64,000 bases of DNA from Hanstruepera neustonica (GCF_002895005.1 NZ_POWF01000008.1:1-64000); one strand, 5' to 3'. Positions 10,141-19,617 are shown, counted from the stretch's first letter. The notes: generated by a model not told the origin, from the sequence alone. Translations and numbers: made by a program.

Positions 10141-10190
10141 GCATTTCATCGATTATTTTTGCATTTCATGGAGTTATATTTGTATATTTG
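10141..10190 (+). promoter_or_regulatory. 20-bp-spaced direct repeats plus Bacteroidota-type promoter
   Basis: GCATTTCATCG (10141-10151) and GCATTTCATGG (10161-10171) repeat the arrangement seen at 5760/5780. They are followed by two overlapping exact matches to the -7 consensus TAnnTTTG (TATATTTG at 10175-10182 and 10183-10190). A TTTG at 10158-10161 lies 21 bp before the second match, close to the usual spacing of the -33 element. It would drive the gene starting at 10232. Confidence 0.6.
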
Positions 10191-10231
10191 ACACTGAATT
10201 TAATTAGTCCCAATACTAAATTAATCTACTT

Positions 10232-13200
10232 ATGAAAAACTATACTCAATTAATAGTATTTAACTTGCTATTTCTTTTAGGAAATTTTGGTTTCTCTCAA
10301 AATCAAAATATTCATGTCACTGGAAATGGCAATACCATTCCAGATAGCACACCTGGTCCACAATCACCGCTTATTACTAACGACACAGATTTTGGATCTG
10401 TTACTGTCGGTAATAATAATGTTCATATAATAACAATTCATAATACCCATTCTGGAGGAAGTCCTAATGCAAACAAATTAGATATTTATTCAATTACGCT
10501 TTCCGGTACTGATGCTAGTCAATTTTCAATTGTCAACACAATAACATGGATTAAAAGAAGTGATTCCCAAACTTTTACTATCACCTTCTCGCCTACCTCT
10601 ACAGGTTTGAAATCTGCTTTGGTGACTATTGCCAACAATAGTGTTGGAGCGAATGAACAACCATATACATTTAATATACAAGGTAACGGAACTGCTCCGC
10701 AGCCCGAAATAAATATTCAGGGTAATGGAACCAACATATCTCATTTAGATGCCACACCAATATCCGCAGATGGAACTGATTTTGGATCAACAGATGTTTC
10801 CTCCAGTGTTGCTCAAACTTTTTCTATTCAAAATTTGAATACAGCAACCGGATCTTTATCTGTTGGAGTAATAAGCTTCACTGGTACCAATCCAGGAGAT
10901 TTTTCAGTTACTTCAGCCCCAGCCGGTTCGGTAGCTATAAATTCCAGTACCACATTTGAAGTCACTTTTACACCTAGTGCAGCAGGTATAAGAACGGCTA
11001 CAATCAATATTGCTAATGATGATAGTGATGAAAACCCCTACCAATTTACATTACAAGGTAATGGTACACCTCCATTAACAGAGGGTCCAGGTGGTGTAAC
11101 CAGCAATCTAAAGTTATGGTTAAAAGGTACCGATGGACTGGGTTATTCAGATGGAGACCTTGTGACTACTTGGTATGACCAAGGAAGAGGTGCCGATGCT
11201 ACAGTCAATACCCCAGGTATTGGTCAGGAACCAACTTATAAGGACAATGTGAATGACAATATTAACTTTAACCCTGTGGTTGATTTTGACGGTGACTATG
11301 TTAACATTCCTGTAGACAGTGACTTTTCATATGATGCCCCAAATAGAAATTTTTTAGAAGGACCCAGTGGTTATTATTCGCAAGAAGTTTTTACCGTTTT
11401 AATCCCAGATGTTGCAGTTAACAAATCATTTGGTAGTATGGACATTTTCTGTGGTGATGAAGATATTGCTACCGATAATACTGATGCCACCGGAATAGGT
11501 CTTGGAAATTATACATCTAGATTTAGTAATGAAGTTCTAACTTATTGCCATGGTCCAACATCTTCAGGTGATGGCTATGGTGTTGCTGAAATTGATTCAG
11601 GGTCAGGTAATAATATCATTTACAATAATGCGGGAATTATAAACGCCAGAAATAATCTTGCGGCCACCCAACAAGAGTTATACTATAATGCCATAAACAA
11701 AGAAACCAATCAAAATGATGTTACAGACTTTGCTAACGTTAATGATGCGCGTTATTGGATAGGAAGAAGTGAAGGCTGGGAAGCCAGTACCGACGCCAGA
11801 ATAGCAGAAATCATTACATATTCCGTTAGACAAGACGATACCGATTTAACTACTGAACGTAACCGAATTCAATCATATTTGGCTATAAAGTACGGTATTA
11901 CATTGGGTGTTAATGGTACATCTCAAGACTATGTAGATAGTGATGGTACAGTAATATGGGATCAGAATACTGGTGTCGCATCAGATGATGTATTTAATTA
12001 CGACATTGCCGGAATTGGACGAGATGATGCTTCCAACCTTTATCAAAAACAGTCTCGAAGTGTTAATAATGCCACTGATGGCGGAGGTCGTACCCAAGGT
12101 GTTTTAACCATTGGAATTAATGAAATTTATGACACCAATAATCTTAACCCAAACACATTAAACGACAAGGAGTTTCTTGTTTGGGGTAACGATGGTGTGG
12201 ATTTAGATGATCCATCAGTTGACGTTTTAGTCAATATGAGTACCGATATTACTCCGGCTTTAACAACAGAAGTAGAATTCCATGGCATAGCAAGAACTTG
12301 GAAAGTAGTGGAAAACGGAGGTGATATACCTTCTGTGGAAGTACAAATGCTTAAGAGTGCCATTAGAACAGCTACACCACCAGATGGTCGCTATTTAATG
12401 TTTATTTCAGACACTCCAAACTTTGACCCAACAGCTGATTACAGAGTGATGTCAGAAGACACCAATGAACTGGGAGAGAACATAGTAACAACTAACTATG
12501 ATTTTGATGGCACAAAATACATCACATTTGGATGGGCTCCAGAAGTTGTTTTTGAACGTTCTATTTACTTCAATGGAACCACCAACTATGTAGACATGGA
12601 AGACGCTTTAAACTTAAACCCTACAGAATTTACAATGTCTGCATGGGTAAATGCCAATACCAACTCCAATAACAAATCTATCATGTCAAAGCGTGATGTT
12701 TCATACACGGAGGGCTATGATTTTAAATTAAATAGTAGCGGAAAATTTGAAGTTTCTTGGAAACAACCAAGTGGTTCTATTCAAGTTATAACCAGTAACA
12801 CAACTATTCCTAAAAATGAATGGCATCATTTAGCAGTTATTTATCAAGGAGGAACAGCCTCTCTATATATTGATGGGGTTTTAGACAAGCAAGTTAATAA
12901 ATCGGCCCCAAGCAATACGACTCAATCCTTTTATTTAGGTGCCGCTGCCAAAAATGCACCTCAAGCATTTTTCCATGGAAACATTGATGAAGTCAGAGTA
13001 TGGGACACAGCGCTGACTTTAAATCAATTGCGTTTTATCATGAATCAAGAGATTGAAAATAATTCAAATTTCGTTAGAGGTAAATACTTTGGTTCACTAG
13101 GAGTGACACCTACTAAAGATGAAGTTTGTACTATTCCATGGTCTGATTTAGCAGGGTATTACCCAATGTCTACGTATACTTATACCAATACAAAAGACGA

Positions 13201-15211
13201 ATCTGGAAATGGTAACCAAGGTGCTTTACGCAGCTTAAGAACAGTTGATAGACAAACGGCTCCGCTTCCATATAAGTCAGCTAATGATGGCAATTGGGAT
13301 ACTAGCTCGACTTGGTTAAATGGTTCGGTACAAACAATGCCTGGAACCACATCTATTGTTGATGCAAACCAAACAGTCGATTGGAATATTGTTGAAACTA
13401 ATCATGACATAACAATGGATAATAGCTTCACAACTTATATTCCAAATGATAATAAAGAAAACAGAAATTTACTTGCTCTATTTGTAGATAGTAACAAGTT
13501 AACTGTCAAAGGTAATAACAGCACTTTAGACGGAGGTGGTTTAACAATCACACACTACTTGAATTTAGATGGTAAAATAGATCTAAATGGAGAATCACAA
13601 TTAATTCAAACAAATAATAGTGATTTAGTTGTAGGTGGAACTGGAAGTCTTGAAAAAGACCAACAAGGAACTCTAGATTTGTATACTTATAACTACTGGT
13701 CTTCACCTGTAGGAACTGGAGTTTCAGCAACAAATAATTACGACTATATACTAAATAATACGGGTATTTTAAGAGATGGAACAGACCCTGACAATCCAGT
13801 AAACATCAATTTCATAACAGGTTATGATGGTAACAACAGTGGTTCTCAAATTGATATTGCCCACTACTGGATTTGGAAGTTCAATAATCGACCTAGTGAT
13901 GATTATGCATCTTGGCAACATGTGCGAAATACAGGAACTATTTCTGCTGGTGAAGGATTTACCATGAAAGGTGTTGCTGATACAGGAGGAACCGTATCTT
14001 TAGAACAAAACTATGTATTTGATGGGAAACCAAATAATGGCGATGTTGATTTAGAAATAGACTCTGGAAGCGACTATTTAGTTGGTAACCCGTACGCATC
14101 TGCCATTGATGCTGAAGCCTTTATTCTTTATAATGGTGGTGAATTAAGCTATACTGATCCATCAGATGATAACTCGTACCCTGAAGGAGACCCAACGATG
14201 AGTGGCACCATATATTTTTGGGAACATTGGGGAGGTGGTTCCCACATTCTGGCAGAATACCAAGGTGGTTATGGAACATATAACCTAGCTGGAGGAACAC
14301 CAGCAGCCTCATTTGGAAATCCTGATCCAGATGTTGCCCAATCAGGAACAGGTACCAAAACGCCTGGTCGTTACATTCCAGTTGGACAAGGATTCTTTGT
14401 TACTGGTACAACTGACGACTCATTTATTAAATTCAGAAATAGCATGCGTGTTTTCCAAAAAGAAGGAACTTCTAACTCTGTATTTATGCGAGATTCCAAT
14501 ACAGCCAATAGAACTGAAGAAGACTCCGATAACCGAATGAAATTACGTATAGGTTTTAATTCTGTGAATACGATTCACAGACAATTATTAATAACCGCAG
14601 ACGAAAGAGCCAGTATAGGATTTGATTGGGGATTTGACGGACTAATGAACGAATCTCAAATAGACGATATGTATTGGATGATTGATAATGACAAATACCT
14701 AGTACAAGGTATCGATAGAATTGACGAAAGAACTGTTTTACCTATAGGTATTCACACAGACGATGAAGGCTTGAATAACATCACCATTGACTTTTTAGAA
14801 AATGTTCCTGATGATTTGAATATCTATGCACATGATAAAGAATTAAATATTTACCATGATTTAAGAGATAGTAATTATAGTGTGTATTTACCTGCAGGTG
14901 AATATCTGGATCGCTTTGAAATCACATTTACAAATAATTCTTTAAGTGTTGATGAAAACGAAATAGCCAACACCTTAACCGTGTACTATTCAAATACCAA
15001 TAATGGTATTGTGATACACAATCCAACATTAAAAACTATCAAAACAGTTGAATTGATTAGCATGCTTGGACAAACCGTTAATACATTCAACGATGTTGAA
15101 ACAACTGAAATAGTTAGATTAAAGACTAATCAAGTAAGTACCGGAACGTATATTTTAAACCTCAAATTAGAAGATGGTACTATACTAACGAAAAAAGTAC
15201 TGGTTAAATAG
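10232..15211 (+). CDS. Large T9SS-secreted protein with anchor-D-like repeats and LamG domain
   Basis: 1659 aa with a signal peptide ending near GFSQ. Two choice-of-anchor-D/HYDIN-like Ig repeats (about nt 10376-10690 and 10700-11063; TDFGS...FTITFSP and TDFGSTDV...FTPSAAG) come first. A jellyroll-like region follows (NLKLWLKG...WYDQGRGADA, then SYLAIKYGITLG), a pattern common in large flavobacterial secreted proteins. A LamG domain (about nt 12550-13070), the YWSSPV region, the shared module (about nt 14540-14940) and a type A T9SS sorting domain ending TKKVLVK complete it. The region from LamG to the end is paralogous to the end of the giant protein at the window start. Surface location is well supported; carbohydrate binding or adhesion is inference. 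Confidence 0.93.
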   Translation: MKNYTQLIVFNLLFLLGNFGFSQNQNIHVTGNGNTIPDSTPGPQSPLITNDTDFGSVTVGNNNVHIITIHNTHSGGSPNANKLDIYSITLSGTDASQFSIVNTITWIKRSDSQTFTITFSPTSTGLKSALVTIANNSVGANEQPYTFNIQGNGTAPQPEINIQGNGTNISHLDATPISADGTDFGSTDVSSSVAQTFSIQNLNTATGSLSVGVISFTGTNPGDFSVTSAPAGSVAINSSTTFEVTFTPSAAGIRTATINIANDDSDENPYQFTLQGNGTPPLTEGPGGVTSNLKLWLKGTDGLGYSDGDLVTTWYDQGRGADATVNTPGIGQEPTYKDNVNDNINFNPVVDFDGDYVNIPVDSDFSYDAPNRNFLEGPSGYYSQEVFTVLIPDVAVNKSFGSMDIFCGDEDIATDNTDATGIGLGNYTSRFSNEVLTYCHGPTSSGDGYGVAEIDSGSGNNIIYNNAGIINARNNLAATQQELYYNAINKETNQNDVTDFANVNDARYWIGRSEGWEASTDARIAEIITYSVRQDDTDLTTERNRIQSYLAIKYGITLGVNGTSQDYVDSDGTVIWDQNTGVASDDVFNYDIAGIGRDDASNLYQKQSRSVNNATDGGGRTQGVLTIGINEIYDTNNLNPNTLNDKEFLVWGNDGVDLDDPSVDVLVNMSTDITPALTTEVEFHGIARTWKVVENGGDIPSVEVQMLKSAIRTATPPDGRYLMFISDTPNFDPTADYRVMSEDTNELGENIVTTNYDFDGTKYITFGWAPEVVFERSIYFNGTTNYVDMEDALNLNPTEFTMSAWVNANTNSNNKSIMSKRDVSYTEGYDFKLNSSGKFEVSWKQPSGSIQVITSNTTIPKNEWHHLAVIYQGGTASLYIDGVLDKQVNKSAPSNTTQSFYLGAAAKNAPQAFFHGNIDEVRVWDTALTLNQLRFIMNQEIENNSNFVRGKYFGSLGVTPTKDEVCTIPWSDLAGYYPMSTYTYTNTKDESGNGNQGALRSLRTVDRQTAPLPYKSANDGNWDTSSTWLNGSVQTMPGTTSIVDANQTVDWNIVETNHDITMDNSFTTYIPNDNKENRNLLALFVDSNKLTVKGNNSTLDGGGLTITHYLNLDGKIDLNGESQLIQTNNSDLVVGGTGSLEKDQQGTLDLYTYNYWSSPVGTGVSATNNYDYILNNTGILRDGTDPDNPVNINFITGYDGNNSGSQIDIAHYWIWKFNNRPSDDYASWQHVRNTGTISAGEGFTMKGVADTGGTVSLEQNYVFDGKPNNGDVDLEIDSGSDYLVGNPYASAIDAEAFILYNGGELSYTDPSDDNSYPEGDPTMSGTIYFWEHWGGGSHILAEYQGGYGTYNLAGGTPAASFGNPDPDVAQSGTGTKTPGRYIPVGQGFFVTGTTDDSFIKFRNSMRVFQKEGTSNSVFMRDSNTANRTEEDSDNRMKLRIGFNSVNTIHRQLLITADERASIGFDWGFDGLMNESQIDDMYWMIDNDKYLVQGIDRIDERTVLPIGIHTDDEGLNNITIDFLENVPDDLNIYAHDKELNIYHDLRDSNYSVYLPAGEYLDRFEITFTNNSLSVDENEIANTLTVYYSNTNNGIVIHNPTLKTIKTVELISMLGQTVNTFNDVETTEIVRLKTNQVSTGTYILNLKLEDGTILTKKVLVK

Positions 15212-15260
15212 TCCAAAGTGGTGGTCCCAAATCTACCATAGCCATAACCGTACTTTAATT

Positions 15261-15288
15261 GAGTCCCGATTTTTCGGGACTCTTTATT
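15261..15288 (+). terminator. Hairpin between convergent surface-protein gene and hisS
   Basis: GAGTCCCGA (15261-15269) pairs perfectly with TCGGGACTC (15274-15282) around a TTTT loop, followed by tttattat. The T-tract is weak but the stem is strong and sits between two convergent genes, so it may end transcription from the left. The hairpin tail overlaps the hisS stop codon. Confidence 0.6.
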
Positions 15289-16945
15289 ATGTAAGTTTGG
15301 TAATTAATTCGTTTAGAGAAACTGCCTCCTGATCACCAGAAATCATATTCTTTAGGGTGTATTGCTGGTCTTGCATTTCCTTTTCGCCAACAAGCACTAC
15401 AAAAGGGATCTGACGTTTATTAGCATGCTGCATTTGCTTCTTCATTTTAGCACTGTCTGGATACAATTCAGCATTGATATTGTTCTTACGCAAGGATTTG
15501 ATGGCTTTTAAGCTGTAGAGCGCCTCTTTATCACCAAAATTGATAAATAACACATTTAAACTTTTGGCAACAGTTTTAGGGAAAAGATTCAGTTCTTCTA
15601 GTACCAAATAAATTCGATCCAATCCAAAACTAATACCTACACCAGACATATTAGGCATTCCAAAAATACCAGTTAGATCATCATAACGACCACCACCACC
15701 AATAGAGCCCATATTAACGCCATCTGGAGCAGAAACTTCAAAAATTGCGCCTGTATAGTAATTAAGTCCTCTAGCTAAAGTAACATCTAATTTTAATTGA
15801 GCCGTTTCCAGACCTATTTCAGTAATTGCCTTATCAATAAACTCTAACTCCTCAATGCCTTTTTTACCGTCTTCAGAAGTGCTTAAAATGGCTTTTAATT
15901 GTGTGATTTGAGAACCAAAATCACCAGATAAGGTAAATAATGGTTGTAATTTGTCAATACCTGATTGTGAAATACCTTTTTCAAGCATTTCCTGTTTGAC
16001 CTTCTCCTCACCTATTTTATCCAGTTTATCTAAGGCAACTGTAAAATCTATGAGTTTATCACTAGCACCAATTACTTCAGCAATTCCAGATAAAATTTTG
16101 CGATTATTGATTTTTATGGTTGTGCCTTTTAAACCTAAAGCCGAAAAAACAGCATCGTACAGTTGTACCAATTCCACTTCTTGCCATAAGGATGTGGAAC
16201 CAACCACATCGGCATCACATTGGTAAAACTCTCTAAAACGGCCTTTTTGAGGTCTGTCGGCCCGCCAAACGGGTTGCATTTGGTAGCGCTTAAACGGAAA
16301 CTCAATATCATTTTGGTTTTGTACCACGTAACGCGCAAATGGCACCGTTAAATCATAACGAAGGGCTTTTTCACTTATGTAACTCCCTAAATAACTTGTT
16401 CCGAAATTAAAATAAAAACTACCAAAAATTCTTATCGTAAAATCGCTCAAACGCCCTTCCCCTCCTTCTAAAAATTTATTTAATTTTTCTTCAGTCTCTA
16501 GAAGCTCCAACTCAATCAAATTCCATAAATCTTCCGCTAACTTAACATAATCAACTTTCTCTTCTGCAAGTTGGATTATCTTTTTTGTTCTAATATGATC
16601 TGGTATAAATTCAAGAAATTTACTTTTATAAATTTTCCAATCTAAACCCTCAACATTTAAATATCCAAGTAAATTATAAAGAGAATCTTTAATAACTTGA
16701 ATTATGGATTGATTAAACTTGGATAAAAAATCTCCAGAATTCAATATCTTAAAAATCAACCGGTCCCCTTCATCACCATATTTACCCATCAGGGTTTCCG
16801 AGTTTTCAAAACTCGGTGTTTCAATAGGTTGAAAACCAAACTTTTCAAACTGGCTTTGAATGGTATTGAATATGTAGTTACGTTTGGTAACCTGTTCCGG
16901 GTTGAAATCGCGTGTGCCTTTAGGAATACTTGGTTTTTGTGCCAT
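15287..16945 (-). CDS. hisS: Histidyl-tRNA synthetase with a long internal insertion
   Basis: Charges tRNA-His with histidine in the cytoplasm. Class II motifs are present: [16 protein letters not shown] (motif 1), [14 protein letters not shown] (motif 2), the histidine-specific [14 protein letters not shown] and the C-terminal [12 protein letters not shown] (motif 3), followed by an anticodon-binding domain ([10 protein letters not shown] to the end). The protein is 552 aa, about 90 residues longer than I expect for flavobacterial HisRS. The excess sits between [12 protein letters not shown] and [17 protein letters not shown], about residues 79-190 (nt 16376-16711), where the family normally has a short loop. 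That stretch is mostly predicted helical, charged, and visibly more AT-rich than the flanks. All core motifs remain, so the enzyme should work. The gene is convergent with the surface protein gene. Confidence 0.96.
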   Translation of the reverse strand: MAQKPSIPKGTRDFNPEQVTKRNYIFNTIQSQFEKFGFQPIETPSFENSETLMGKYGDEGDRLIFKILNSGDFLSKFNQSIIQVIKDSLYNLLGYLNVEGLDWKIYKSKFLEFIPDHIRTKKIIQLAEEKVDYVKLAEDLWNLIELELLETEEKLNKFLEGGEGRLSDFTIRIFGSFYFNFGTSYLGSYISEKALRYDLTVPFARYVVQNQNDIEFPFKRYQMQPVWRADRPQKGRFREFYQCDADVVGSTSLWQEVELVQLYDAVFSALGLKGTTIKINNRKILSGIAEVIGASDKLIDFTVALDKLDKIGEEKVKQEMLEKGISQSGIDKLQPLFTLSGDFGSQITQLKAILSTSEDGKKGIEELEFIDKAITEIGLETAQLKLDVTLARGLNYYTGAIFEVSAPDGVNMGSIGGGGRYDDLTGIFGMPNMSGVGISFGLDRIYLVLEELNLFPKTVAKSLNVLFINFGDKEALYSLKAIKSLRKNNINAELYPDSAKMKKQMQHANKRQIPFVVLVGEKEMQDQQYTLKNMISGDQEAVSLNELITKLT

Positions 16946-16951
16946 AATTAG

Positions 16952-17003
16952 TACCTGTGGATACAGGTATCACGTTTTAGTTACATAATTGAAAACAAAA
17001 ATA
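16952..17003 (-). promoter_or_regulatory. hisS -7 element and leader hairpin
   Basis: On the minus strand TATTTTTG (complement of 16996-17003) matches TAnnTTTG exactly; no clear -33 element is visible. Downstream, TACCTGT and ACAGGTA (16952-16958 / 16963-16969) form a perfect 7-bp hairpin in the short leader just before the hisS ATG. Whether this hairpin regulates hisS is unknown. Confidence 0.45.
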
Positions 17004-17028
17004 ACAGTTTTAATAATTTATCGATACA

Positions 17029-17049
17029 TATCGACATTAAATGTCGATA
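17029..17049. repeat. Perfect 9-bp inverted repeat in the hisS/DUF6495 gap
   Basis: TATCGACAT (17029-17037) and ATGTCGATA (17041-17049) are perfect reverse complements around TAA. No T-run follows on either strand, so it is a poor intrinsic terminator. The flanking sequence (cactcgaaatgacg) resembles interspersed intergenic repeats seen in flavobacteria; that resemblance is from memory. Confidence 0.5.
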
Positions 17050-17064
17050 CACTCGAAATGACGT

Positions 17065-17535
17065 CTAGTGGTTAATCAGCTTATCAAAATACTGAAACAA
17101 TTCACCTTTGGTGATGACGCCTCCTTGCTGAATGAGTTGAAATTTATCCAAATGTCGGTCTTCAGAATAGTCCTTTTTAGCTTGCATAAATTCCACATCA
17201 TCATTCATTAAATTCTCACGAAGCCAATTAAAACCATCTTTTGAGGTTAAATCAATGGCATTTTTCAACTTAACACCTATCACATGCATATTGGTGTCAT
17301 TTAAGTTAAACAAGTGCATTTGTTGTGGTGAAATATGCTCAATAAATTCTACTTTACTCAATACACCTTCCCAAACTAAGTCACTAAAAACATCCAATTC
17401 CTGTTCAGCCACTTCAGGTTTGTTTTCCTTAATTTCTGACCACTCATCCGCTGTGATAGACTGCGTAGCCAAAAAATTAATGAATTCTGGATGTAATTCG
17501 TCAAACTGTTCTTTTGTTAATCTGGCATATTTCAT
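17065..17535 (-). CDS. DUF6495-like conserved hypothetical protein
   Basis: 156 aa, no signal peptide, no membrane segment, acidic, predicted mostly helical. The sequence pattern (KYARLTKEQFDELH at the N-terminus, ITADEWSEIK, ISPQQMHLFNL, a C-terminal LIQQGGVITKGELFQYF) matches, from memory, a small flavobacterial family named DUF6495 that is often found beside hisS. Function unknown. The ATG at 17535 is preferred over an in-frame TTG two codons upstream because family members begin MKYxRL. It lies between the rplI terminator and hisS, so it probably has its own promoter. Confidence 0.75.
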   Translation of the reverse strand: MKYARLTKEQFDELHPEFINFLATQSITADEWSEIKENKPEVAEQELDVFSDLVWEGVLSKVEFIEHISPQQMHLFNLNDTNMHVIGVKLKNAIDLTSKDGFNWLRENLMNDDVEFMQAKKDYSEDRHLDKFQLIQQGGVITKGELFQYFDKLINH

Positions 17536-17562
17536 AGTCAAATATATTTTTCAATTTATTTT

Positions 17563-17592
17563 AAAAAAAAAGCCCCAACTAGGTTGAGGCTT
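17563..17592 (-). terminator. Terminator of the rpsF-rpsR-rplI operon
   Basis: On the minus strand AGCCTCAAC (complement of 17583-17591) pairs with GTTGGGGCT (complement of 17571-17579), including one G-U pair, around a 3-nt loop. A long T-run (complement of 17563-17570) follows. It lies 20 nt after the rplI stop. Confidence 0.85.
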
Positions 17593-17611
17593 TTATTATG
17601 TTATATCATGC

Positions 17612-18073
17612 TTAAGCTTGAGCAATAACCTCAAATGGGAATTCTACCGTTACTTCTCTATGAAGGCGAATAACAGCATTATACTGACCTAAACGCTTAA
17701 TATTACCACCAGTAATACTAATAAATTTCTTATCAATAGTGTGTCCTTCTTTTTCAAAAGCTTCAACTAAATCCAATTTGGTTACAGAACCAAATAATTT
17801 ATCTCCAGCAGAAGCACCTTCAGTTGCTTTAGCAGTTAATTTCAATTCTAAAGATTTTAAAGCTTCAGCTACTTTTTGAGCGTCTTCAATAATCTTTTTC
17901 TCTTTAAAAGCACGTTGCTTTAAGTTCTCTGCCAATACTTTTTTAGCAGAAGTTGTAGCCAATACAGCTTGACCTTGAGGAATTAAATAATTTCTACCAT
18001 AACCGTTCTTAACTGTTACAATATCGTCTTTAAATCCTAAATTCTCAACGTCTTGTTTTAATATAAGTTCCAT
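17612..18073 (-). CDS. rplI: 50S ribosomal protein L9
   Basis: 153 aa, close to the usual L9 length of about 150. The N-terminal domain shows MELILKQDVENLGFKDDIV and VKNGYGRNYLIPQGQAV, the hallmark of L9, followed by the long connecting helix and the C-terminal RNA-binding domain (LFGSVTKLDLVEAF...). It binds 23S rRNA on the large subunit. It is the last gene of a three-gene ribosomal operon, 13 bp after rpsR, with an intrinsic terminator directly downstream. Confidence 0.98.
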   Translation of the reverse strand: MELILKQDVENLGFKDDIVTVKNGYGRNYLIPQGQAVLATTSAKKVLAENLKQRAFKEKKIIEDAQKVAEALKSLELKLTAKATEGASAGDKLFGSVTKLDLVEAFEKEGHTIDKKFISITGGNIKRLGQYNAVIRLHREVTVEFPFEVIAQA

Positions 18074-18086
18074 TGTTATGATAATT

Positions 18087-18383
18087 TTATTTTAATAAAT
18101 CGGCCACGTATGGCATTAATGCTAAATGACGTGCTCTTTTGATAGCTACAGATACTTTTCTTTGGTATTTTAAAGAAGTTCCTGTTAAACGTCTTGGTAA
18201 AATTTTACCTTGCTCGTTTACGAAATTTAATAACCAATCTGCATCTTTATAGTCAACATATTTAATACCTGACTTCTTAAAACGACAGTATTTCTTAGTT
18301 TTGTTCGTATCGATGTTTAAAGGCGTAAGATATCTGATTTCTCCGTCCTTTTTTCCTTTTGCTTGTTGTTCGATAGATGACAT
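18087..18383 (-). CDS. rpsR: 30S ribosomal protein S18
   Basis: 98 aa. The core shows [23 protein letters not shown], then [35 protein letters not shown], which is diagnostic for S18. It binds 16S rRNA as a heterodimer with S6, encoded 2 bp upstream in the same operon. Nothing unusual is visible apart from a basic N-terminal extension common in Bacteroidota. Confidence 0.98.
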   Translation of the reverse strand: MSSIEQQAKGKKDGEIRYLTPLNIDTNKTKKYCRFKKSGIKYVDYKDADWLLNFVNEQGKILPRRLTGTSLKYQRKVSVAIKRARHLALMPYVADLLK

Positions 18384-18385
18384 AA

Positions 18386-18724
18386 TTACGCTTTTTGTTT
18401 AAGTTTTTCTCTTCTTCTTTCTGCCCAAGATATCGCATGCTTATCAAGGGTTACAGTTAAATAGCGCATAAAACGCTCATCACGTCTAAACTCGACTTCT
18501 AACTGATTGATGACTTCTCCTGGTACAGTGTACTCAAATAAGTGATAAAAACCACTTTTTTTGTTTTGGATTGGATAGGCTAACTTTTTTAAGCCCCAAT
18601 CTTCTTTGGCTACCATCTTCGCTCCGTTAGAAACAAGAAAATCTTCGTATTTCTTTACTGTTTCCTTTATCTGATCTTCAGATAAAACGGGATTTAAGAT
18701 GAAAACAGTTTCATAATGATTCAT
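18386..18724 (-). CDS. rpsF: 30S ribosomal protein S6
   Basis: 112 aa. It starts [21 protein letters not shown] and contains [23 protein letters not shown] and [19 protein letters not shown], as expected for S6. It is the first gene of rpsF-rpsR-rplI, the conserved order in Bacteroidota. A strong consensus promoter lies 31 bp upstream of the ATG. Confidence 0.98.
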   Translation of the reverse strand: MNHYETVFILNPVLSEDQIKETVKKYEDFLVSNGAKMVAKEDWGLKKLAYPIQNKKSGFYHLFEYTVPGEVINQLEVEFRRDERFMRYLTVTLDKHAISWAERRREKLKQKA

Positions 18725-18754
18725 AAAAATCTAATTTATAATTAAAAATGGGTG

Positions 18755-18786
18755 CAAAAATAACTATTTTTCTATATATTACAAAA
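18755..18786 (-). promoter_or_regulatory. Consensus Bacteroidota promoter of rpsF-rpsR-rplI
   Basis: On the minus strand TTTTG (complement of 18782-18786) is separated by exactly 19 bp from TATTTTTG (complement of 18755-18762). This is a perfect match to the Bacteroidota -33 TTG / -7 TAnnTTTG arrangement. It is the clearest promoter in the window. Confidence 0.75.
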
Positions 18787-18921
18787 CTAAACCCATAATA
18801 ATATGCTACATAATCAATATGTTAAAAAAATGTTAAAATTAACCTTTTAACGATGTTTTTTGGTTTTTAACCGAATTTTTTGTACTATTGTCGATATCTT
18901 AACCGAAATAAAACAAATGTT

Positions 18922-19617
18922 ATGACATTAAACTGTGTAGTAGTTGACGACTCAGCGATACAACGTCTCTCAATTGTAAAGTTAATTGAAAATCACCCTT
19001 CTCTTAATTTAATAGCTGAGTACAATAGCGCGTTGGAAACCAAAAACGGTCTGAATACCCATAAGGTAGATTTAATCTTCCTGGATATTGAGATGCCAGT
19101 TTTAAATGGTTTTGAATTGCTTGACGTCCTTAACAACAAACCCCAAATTATTTTTGTGACCGGTAAGACAGAATATGCCTTTAAAGCATTTAATTATGAT
19201 GCTACGGACTATTTACACAAGCCAATCACAAAAGAACGTTTTAACACAGCTGTTGAGAAAGCTGTAGAACAACACAAGCTTAAACTAGACTTTAACGAAA
19301 CTGAAGGCGAACACATTTTTGTGAAGAGTAACCTGAAGAAGCGTAAGGTTTACATTAAAGACATTAAGTGGATTGAAGCCCTTGGTGATTATGTGAAACT
19401 TGTAACTGAAGAAACTAGTTTAGTGGTACTTTCAACCATGAAAGCTTTTGAACACGAACTTCCAGAAGGCAAGTTCTTAAGAATTCACAAATCTTACATT
19501 GTGAATCTAGACAAAGTAGATAGATTTAATAGCAAGAACGTAGAAGTTGGTACTTACGAAATTCCTTTAAGTAGGAATAAGAAGACCCAACTTGTTGATG
19601 CCCTAAACAACATTTAG
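18922..19617 (+). CDS. LytTR-family DNA-binding response regulator
   Basis: 231 aa. The receiver domain (about 1-118) has the acidic pair D9-D10, phospho-acceptor D55 (LIFLDIEMP), T80 and K100 (HKP). A LytTR DNA-binding domain (about 133-230) follows, with IFVKSNLKKRKVYIKDIKWIEALGDYVKL and FLRIHKSYIVNLDKV. This family (LytR/AgrA/ComE) binds paired direct repeats about two helical turns apart. No histidine kinase is adjacent, so it is an orphan here. The frame is open further upstream, but the ATG at 18922 gives the normal N-terminus. Its stop codon overlaps the priA stop in convergent orientation. Confidence 0.94.
   Translation: MTLNCVVVDDSAIQRLSIVKLIENHPSLNLIAEYNSALETKNGLNTHKVDLIFLDIEMPVLNGFELLDVLNNKPQIIFVTGKTEYAFKAFNYDATDYLHKPITKERFNTAVEKAVEQHKLKLDFNETEGEHIFVKSNLKKRKVYIKDIKWIEALGDYVKLVTEETSLVVLSTMKAFEHELPEGKFLRIHKSYIVNLDKVDRFNSKNVEVGTYEIPLSRNKKTQLVDALNNI

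Noticed and set aside
16376-16711. Intein in hisS
   Set aside because: The inserted stretch lacks a Cys/Ser start, the splicing blocks and a His-Asn end, and is too short for a full intein with endonuclease.
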